Source: Chromatiaceae bacterium
GTDB taxonomy: Bacteria; Pseudomonadota; Gammaproteobacteria; Chromatiales; Chromatiaceae
Direction of reading: 5' to 3'
Assembly: GCA_016880695.1 (NCBI GenBank)
Contig: JAEHCY010000400.1
Location: 1 to 9,188, forward strand
Length of the DNA stretch: 9,188 nucleotides
Position 1 is the stretch's first letter; each line of letters begins with the position of its first letter. Below, in pieces: positions 5,068 through 9,188 of this stretch. Below the pieces are notes generated by a model. It was not told where the DNA came from and searched no databases. It was given only the letters and a program-made list of their open reading frames with translations. Made by a program: the position numbers and the translations under genes.

Positions 5068-7254
5068 TCAGTCCAACACCCGGACCAGCGGCGCCTCGGG
5101 CTTCAGCTCAAAGGGCCCCGCATCCCCCTCCAGCCGCACCGTCAAGGCCGAATCGGTGGTTGGCCACTGGCCCTTGAGGCGATTCTCCGGTGCTTTCCCG
5201 CTGAAAACGAGATAGCCGTACTTGCCGTAGTGGGGCAGCTTGCGGGCCAGACTCGCCACCGCCTCGGGTGCTTCGGTCGCGATCCACCCCACCGGAGGGA
5301 GGCCACTGCGATCGGCGACCAGCGCCAGACTCTGCTCTGGGTCCCGGAACTGGCCCTCGGGGAGATCAAGGGCGCGGCGCTCAGGGTCCAGGGCGAAGGA
5401 TGGGGTGCGTTTGGTCAACTCCCCCAGAAAGCGGTTTTCCCACCCGAGCAACCACACCGGTTGGTCCTTCGGCAGGGCCGCGAGCTCGCGGTCGGTGGTT
5501 GTCCGCCAGCCCGGCGCATCCCTGCTCCAGCTCTGCGCCAGGGAATGATACGCCTCCCGCAGGGCTGGAGAAGCCGCCGCGGGCAGCAGGATCAGGCCCC
5601 GATCGGCACCGAACAGGCTACTCAGGGTGGGCGGAGATTCGCCCTGCGCGAGAACCCGGAACAGGTCGAACCGGGGATCCAGGGCAACGCGCAGGGGCTC
5701 ATCGGGGACATCGAGGCTGAAATCGGTGCTCCGTCCCCGCATGTCGACCTGGGTTTCCATTGGCTCACGGCCCTTGAGCTGCACCACCAGGGGGATGCGC
5801 AGGACGAAGGGCTCGGTGTCCTGGGTCTGGCGGATGCGGCCGGAGACCCGATATCCCGTCTCGGTGGGGGTGCGGGAGACGGCCTCGATGGCGAGCGCTG
5901 GTGCGCCCGTGCGCCTGGTCCACTGCTCGAAGAAGGCGCCGAGATCGCGCTCGCTGACCGATTCGAAGGTGCGGCGGAGATCAGCGAAACCGGCGGTGCG
6001 GAAGCGGTTGTCCCGATAGAACCGCCTCAGGCCCTCGACGAACACCCGATCACCGAGATCACGCCGCAGCATATGGAACAGCATCAGGGTCCGGCCGTAA
6101 CCCACCGCCTGGGAGGCGGTGGTGTGCCTGCCGCGGAAGGCGGTGAGGGGGAAGTCCTGCTCCGCGCGCACATAGCTTGCGTAGCTCTGCAGCGTTTCGC
6201 GCCGATAGGCCGCCCCCTGGCCCGTTTCTTCCCTCAACAGATGGTCGGCCAGGTAACTGGTCAGACCCTCACTCCAGTTGCCGGCGGCATAGTCCACGTA
6301 GACCCCGTTTCCCCACCAGTTGTGGAGCACCTCATGGGGATAGGAGGTGAGGGGGATAAACGGCAGGCGGATGACCTCGGACCCGAGGACGGTAAAGGAG
6401 GGCATGCCATAACCGGTGGCCCAGAAGTTCTCCACCAGAGCGAACTTGGCATAGGGGTAGGGGCCGATCAGGCGGGTGTAGAGATCGAGATAGCGGGCGG
6501 TAGCCTCCAGATAGCGATTGGCCAGTGCTTCGTCGTGCTTGCGCAGGTAGACCTGCGCCGAAGCGATTGGTGTCGCCTGCTCATAGAAGCGGAAGGCGCC
6601 GGCCATGAGGTAGATGTCGTCCTGGGGCTCGGCCTCCCGCCACCGCACGCTCACGCCCTGCTCGCTGGGGTGCGCGTTGGGACCCGCGCCCTGGGAAACA
6701 GCGAGCCAGCCGGCTGGCAATGCGATGGTCAGCTCGAAGGTGAGCAGTTGATCCTCGAGCCGCGGGTACCAGGCGCTCGCGGCGTCGAGGAACACGCCTT
6801 CGCGGCTGATAATGCCCTGGGTCCACTCCCGGCGGCGGCCGAGGCTCTCCTGCACCGGGTCCAACTCGTGGTGGATCTTGCCGGCATAGCTCAGGGTCAC
6901 CGGCGCGGAGGTTTCGTGGAGAACCAGCCGGTAGCGCTCCAGGTGCTCCTGGCGACCCAGTGCGATGAGGGTGGCGTTGCCTGAGATTACCCGCGGGGCC
7001 ATGTCCGCATGTAGGGAGAAGGTCCAGTCCGCCTGCCCCGGCAGGAGGGTCAGGTGGTCCTCCACCGCGATCCAGCCGCGGTCGGGCTCGAGCGTCACCC
7101 GCAAGGCGTGGTGCGGGATTTCAGCGGCCGCGTAGGGGGTGCCCCAGCCGAGCACGCCAAGCAGAAGGAACCCAAGGAGACGGAAGAAGGTCGAACGCCC
7201 CATATACCGGGAGACGAAGGGGCTGGCGGGTCGCGTCGACGCGGGCTGGTTCAT
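5068..7254 (-). CDS. Exported M1-family zinc peptidase, non-canonical subgroup
   Basis: 728 residues if started at ATG 7254. ATG 7203 (residue 18) is the alternative and would put the signal peptide at the very N-terminus; neither start has a strong ribosome binding site. Residues about 18-44 form a signal peptide (FFRLLGFLLLGVLGWG, then AAA-E). The catalytic domain shows H307-E308-V-L-H311 followed by NWWGN and E329 (NWSEG), the gluzincin zinc ligands, and Y386 (AVGYGRTLMLFHML) at the position of the M1 transition-state tyrosine. Two departures from textbook M1 enzymes are visible: GYGMPSF (281-287) stands where GAMEN would be, and the spacing between H311 and E329 is 17 residues rather than 18. 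An aminopeptidase role is therefore uncertain. A C-terminal part of about 200 residues (after FDLFRVL) has no motif I know. It acts in the periplasm or at the membrane, and diverges from the ChaN-PDZ gene. Confidence 0.85.
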   Translation of the reverse strand: MNQPASTRPASPFVSRYMGRSTFFRLLGFLLLGVLGWGTPYAAAEIPHHALRVTLEPDRGWIAVEDHLTLLPGQADWTFSLHADMAPRVISGNATLIALGRQEHLERYRLVLHETSAPVTLSYAGKIHHELDPVQESLGRRREWTQGIISREGVFLDAASAWYPRLEDQLLTFELTIALPAGWLAVSQGAGPNAHPSEQGVSVRWREAEPQDDIYLMAGAFRFYEQATPIASAQVYLRKHDEALANRYLEATARYLDLYTRLIGPYPYAKFALVENFWATGYGMPSFTVLGSEVIRLPFIPLTSYPHEVLHNWWGNGVYVDYAAGNWSEGLTSYLADHLLREETGQGAAYRRETLQSYASYVRAEQDFPLTAFRGRHTTASQAVGYGRTLMLFHMLRRDLGDRVFVEGLRRFYRDNRFRTAGFADLRRTFESVSERDLGAFFEQWTRRTGAPALAIEAVSRTPTETGYRVSGRIRQTQDTEPFVLRIPLVVQLKGREPMETQVDMRGRSTDFSLDVPDEPLRVALDPRFDLFRVLAQGESPPTLSSLFGADRGLILLPAAASPALREAYHSLAQSWSRDAPGWRTTTDRELAALPKDQPVWLLGWENRFLGELTKRTPSFALDPERRALDLPEGQFRDPEQSLALVADRSGLPPVGWIATEAPEAVASLARKLPHYGKYGYLVFSGKAPENRLKGQWPTTDSALTVRLEGDAGPFELKPEAPLVRVLD

Positions 7255-7296
7255 GAGTCCATAATCCGACGAGCATTGACGGGAGCGAAGAATCGG
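7255..7296. promoter_or_regulatory. Very short divergent intergenic region
   Basis: Only 42 bases separate the two divergent start codons. For the plus gene, CATAAT (7259-7264) is a fair -10 element, but its -35 (GTCGAC, 7235-7240, 18-base spacer) would lie in the peptidase coding region. On the minus strand GATTAT (7266-7261) is a possible -10, which would favour the peptidase start at 7203. The two candidate -10 elements overlap, so the promoters would be mutually exclusive. All matches are partial. Confidence 0.3.
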
Positions 7297-8472
7297 GTGA
7301 GAAGGATAACGAAAAAGCGCCTGGGTGCGCTGCTCGGCTCGATGGCGTTGGCAACGATCGCCGCTTCGGTTCAAGCGGGCGCTGCGCAGGGAGGGCACAC
7401 GGCTGCAGGGCAGAGCGCCCGAGCGACGGCCGATACCCGAGTCCTCGATCCCAAGGCCCTCTACGGGGTCCCTAAGTTGGTCGAGAAGCTCGCTGACAAG
7501 CGGGTGGTTTATGTGGGCGAAACCCACGATCGCTACGAAGACCACCTCAACCAGCTCGCGATCATCCGGGGCCTCCATGAACGCAATCCGAACCTGGCGA
7601 TCGGCATGGAGTTTTTCCAGCAGCCGTTCCAGGCGGTTCTCGATCAGTACGTCGCGGGCCAGATCACCGAGGAAGACCTCCTCGCGCGAACCGAATACTT
7701 CGATCGCTGGCGCTTCGACTATCGCCTCTACCAGCCCATTATGCGCTTCGCGCGGGAGAACCGAATCCCCGTTATTGCCCTCAACCTGCCATCGGAGATC
7801 ACCAAGAAGGTGGGGGATGGAGGCCTCGCGGCCCTCTCCGACGAGCAAAGGGCGCAGGTTCCCGCCGACCTGGACCGCGGCGATGAGGGCTACCGCAACC
7901 GGTTGCGTCAGGTTTACCAGCATCACCCGAAATCCACCGAGTCGGACTTCGAGCGCTTTTTTGAGGTGCAGTTGCTGTGGGATGAGGGAATGGCCGAGCG
8001 CGCGGCAAGTTTCCTGCGACAGAACCCCGGCAAGCGACTGGTGGTTCTCGCCGGTAGTGGGCACCTCGAGTCCGGTGAGGGCATTCCCAAGCGTCTCAAG
8101 CGCCGGCTAGCGGTCCCCTCGGCGGTAGTGCTGAACGGGACCTCCCGGGGTGTCGATCCGGCGGTCGCCGACCACCTGCTACTCACCGAGCCCGTGGAGC
8201 TTCCTCAGCCTGGACTCCTGGGCATCCTCCTCGATACCGAGGGCGGCCGGGTAACCGCCAAGGGCTTCGGCGAGCGCAGCGGTGCCGAGGAGGCGGGGCT
8301 GAAGAAGGGCGACCAGATCCTGCGCATCGGCGAGCGTCCCATCCGCTCCTACACCGATGTCCGCATCGCCTTGTTGGGCCGTGCGCCTGGAGAAAAGGTG
8401 TCGCTAGCGGTTGCCCGCGAACGGCTCCTGATGGGCACCGAGGAGCTCACCTACGAGGTCGAGCTGCGCTGA
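7297..8472 (+). CDS. Exported ChaN-like haem-binding-superfamily protein with C-terminal PDZ domain
   Basis: 391 residues from GTG 7297, chosen because GGGAG lies at 7281-7285 and the product then begins with a classic signal peptide (MRRITKKR, hydrophobic core, cleavage after SVQA). The open frame runs further upstream but lacks a better start. Residues about 60-275 are a ChaN/DUF399 domain: GETH (74-77), GMEFFQ, the FFEVQLLWDEGMA helix and GSGH (253-256), whose histidines match the conserved positions shared with the Tiki/EreA superfamily. ChaN of Campylobacter binds haem, and a haem or iron role is inferred from that. There is no lipobox cysteine, so it is a soluble periplasmic protein rather than a lipoprotein. 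Residues about 308-388 are a PDZ domain (LLGILLD, AEEAGLKKGDQIL, RIALLGRAPGEKVSLAV) that probably binds peptide C-termini. Divergent from the M1 peptidase gene. Confidence 0.87.
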   Translation: MRRITKKRLGALLGSMALATIAASVQAGAAQGGHTAAGQSARATADTRVLDPKALYGVPKLVEKLADKRVVYVGETHDRYEDHLNQLAIIRGLHERNPNLAIGMEFFQQPFQAVLDQYVAGQITEEDLLARTEYFDRWRFDYRLYQPIMRFARENRIPVIALNLPSEITKKVGDGGLAALSDEQRAQVPADLDRGDEGYRNRLRQVYQHHPKSTESDFERFFEVQLLWDEGMAERAASFLRQNPGKRLVVLAGSGHLESGEGIPKRLKRRLAVPSAVVLNGTSRGVDPAVADHLLLTEPVELPQPGLLGILLDTEGGRVTAKGFGERSGAEEAGLKKGDQILRIGERPIRSYTDVRIALLGRAPGEKVSLAVARERLLMGTEELTYEVELR

Positions 8473-8486
8473 GTTACCCCTCAGCG
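8467..8486. terminator. Hairpin at the end of the ChaN-PDZ gene
   Basis: CGCTGAG (8467-8473), a TTACCC loop and CTCAGCG (8480-8486) form a perfect 7-bp stem that includes the stop codon TGA (8470-8472). It lies between two convergent genes (stops at 8472 and 8542) and could serve either strand. No T-tract follows on the plus strand, so efficient intrinsic termination is doubtful. Confidence 0.4.
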
Positions 8487-8541
8487 GAGATCGCGTGCCC
8501 TATTTCTTGCGCGAGGAGAGCATTAACCGGCGGGCGAGTGT

Positions 8542-8985
8542 CTACCCGACCCAATCCACCAGGTGATGGAGCGGGTCGCCGGCCTTCTTTTCGCTGATCA
8601 CCCGCCCACAGATCGAGTTGCCGGAGCGGACCACGCTCTGCGGGGTACCGGAGATCAGCGGATGCCAGCTCGGCAGTGGGCTGCGTTCTTCGAGCAGACG
8701 GTAGGCGCAGGTGGCGGGCAGCCAGTAGGGGTCGCGGATGTGCTCCGGGGTCAGGGCGACACAGTCGGAGACCTTTTTCGTACGGTTCTGATAGTCCCTG
8801 CAATGACAGGTCTTGAGGTCCAACAGCCGGCAGGCCACGTTGGTGTAGTGCACCCTGCGGGTGTCTTCCTCTTCGAACTTGTGCAGGCAGCACTTGGCAC
8901 AGCCGTCGCACAGCGATTCCCATTGCTCGGCGGTCATCTCGGTGAGCGGAACGTTTTCCCAGAATCGATCTAGTTCTTTGGCCAT
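8542..8985 (-). CDS. ycgN: YcgN-family cysteine-cluster protein (UPF0260)
   Basis: 147 residues from ATG 8985, close to the usual length of about 150. The N-terminal WESLCDGCAKCCLHK gives the cluster C26-x2-C29-x2-C32-C33, followed by the family blocks FTNVACR-like YTNVACRLL (C52), KTCHCRDY (C60, C62), C75 and WLPATCAYRLL, then PSWHPLISG. This matches E. coli YcgN almost block for block. The cysteines are thought to hold a metal or Fe-S centre; the biochemical role of the family is not established. There are no membrane segments, so it is cytosolic. The ribosome binding site is weak. The gene is convergent with ChaN-PDZ (69-base gap) and appears monocistronic within this window. Confidence 0.92.
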   Translation of the reverse strand: MAKELDRFWENVPLTEMTAEQWESLCDGCAKCCLHKFEEEDTRRVHYTNVACRLLDLKTCHCRDYQNRTKKVSDCVALTPEHIRDPYWLPATCAYRLLEERSPLPSWHPLISGTPQSVVRSGNSICGRVISEKKAGDPLHHLVDWVG

Positions 8986-9016
8986 AGCGACGCTGCGTCA
9001 GGGGCGGTGGCGGCTA

Positions 9017-9044
9017 AGTCTAACCCCCTCGGTGCCATTGGCAA
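9017..9044 (-). promoter_or_regulatory. Candidate promoter of the YcgN-family gene
   Basis: On the minus strand TTGCCA (9044-9039) and TAGACT (9022-9017) are 16 bases apart, five and four matches to the sigma-70 consensus. The predicted leader is about 25 bases. The palindrome TGCCATTGGCA (9033-9043) overlaps the -35 element and could be an operator. Confidence 0.4.
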
Positions 9045-9121
9045 TCATCGGTCGGCGGGCAGGATTTTGCGGGTCAAGAGGTTGTTCACAGCGGCGGAAG
9101 ACACCCTGTTGTCGCCCGGGC

Positions 9122-9142
9122 TTGACAATCGGTCGCCGACCG
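9122..9142 (+). promoter_or_regulatory. TTGACA box beside a CGGTC-GCC-GACCG palindrome
   Basis: A perfect TTGACA lies at 9122-9127, followed by the inverted repeat CGGTC (9130-9134) GCC GACCG (9138-9142). No good -10 element sits 16-18 bases downstream (TTCGTG at 9145-9150), so a promoter for a gene beyond the window is only possible. The rest of 8986-9188 shows no gene. Confidence 0.25.
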
Positions 9143-9188
9143 CTTTCGTGGTACCGATGCAACAGACTGTTTTCCTTGGGGAATCCGA

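Noticed and set aside
4882..6984. A 700-codon plus-strand open frame opposite the M1 peptidase gene.
   Set aside because: It is the antisense shadow of a clear GC-rich peptidase gene with intact catalytic motifs. Its translation is rich in Gly, Gln, Ala and Arg and has no recognisable domain.
7054..7296. Extension of the ChaN-PDZ frame upstream to 7054.
   Set aside because: It runs antisense through the signal-peptide region of the M1 gene, and the GTG at 7297 gives a binding site and a proper signal peptide.
7255..8064. Extension of the M1 peptidase frame upstream to a 998-codon ORF.
   Set aside because: The added part is antisense to the ChaN-PDZ coding sequence and would place a signal peptide in the middle of the protein.
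8474..8973. Minus-strand frame 8474-8923 and plus-strand frame 8563-8973.
   Set aside because: Both are out-of-frame shadows of the YcgN-family gene, whose cysteine blocks are unmistakable.
1..9188. CRISPR array, tRNA or rRNA genes, prophage or toxin-antitoxin module.
   Set aside because: I saw no regularly spaced direct repeats, no tRNA-like cloverleaf with a TTCGAAT-type arm, no rRNA signature, and no phage or toxin-antitoxin motifs.

Overview
The window reads as chromosomal DNA of a GC-rich gammaproteobacterium. The coding regions are strongly GC-rich. The set of families fits (a YcgN-type cysteine-cluster protein very close to the E. coli one, a ChaN-PDZ protein beside an M1-type peptidase, an NdvA-type ABC exporter), and nothing points to a phage or plasmid. 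I cannot name the genus; an environmental lineage such as the Chromatiales would fit, but that is inference.

Layout. 1-816: the 3' part of an exported peptidase-MA-like protein whose zinc motif is degenerate. 817-1963: an accessory pocket. It holds a large inverted repeat (856-925), a low-GC gene for an 82-residue secreted eight-cysteine protein (1113-1361) with its own promoter candidate, and directly behind it the left end, leader and first codons of a decayed IS200/IS605-type insertion sequence (about 1370-1515). After that comes roughly 300 bases that I cannot assign, then a heavily structured leader. 1964-2884: a Dcr2/PAP29-like metallophosphoesterase. 2863-4674 (minus): an NdvA/MsbA-type ABC exporter, convergent with the phosphoesterase and overlapping it by 22 bases. 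4675-5067: a gap holding a possible 62-codon ORF joined to the exporter by an ATGA overlap. 5068-7254 (minus): an exported M1-family zinc peptidase. 7297-8472 (plus): an exported ChaN-like protein with a C-terminal PDZ domain, diverging from the peptidase across only 42 bases. 8542-8985 (minus): a YcgN-family protein with a promoter candidate. The last 200 bases are non-coding as far as I can see.

How the genes relate. The M1 peptidase and ChaN-PDZ genes form a tightly spaced divergent pair, both with signal peptides, so a shared envelope role is plausible. The exporter and phosphoesterase are convergent neighbours with no visible shared pathway. The accessory pocket differs in composition and contains the best candidates for something new: the cysteine-rich secreted peptide and the IS200 leader relic that probably ends its transcript. 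I do not see a clearly defined multi-gene defence or biosynthetic system here. The notable items are individual genes and RNA/DNA structures.
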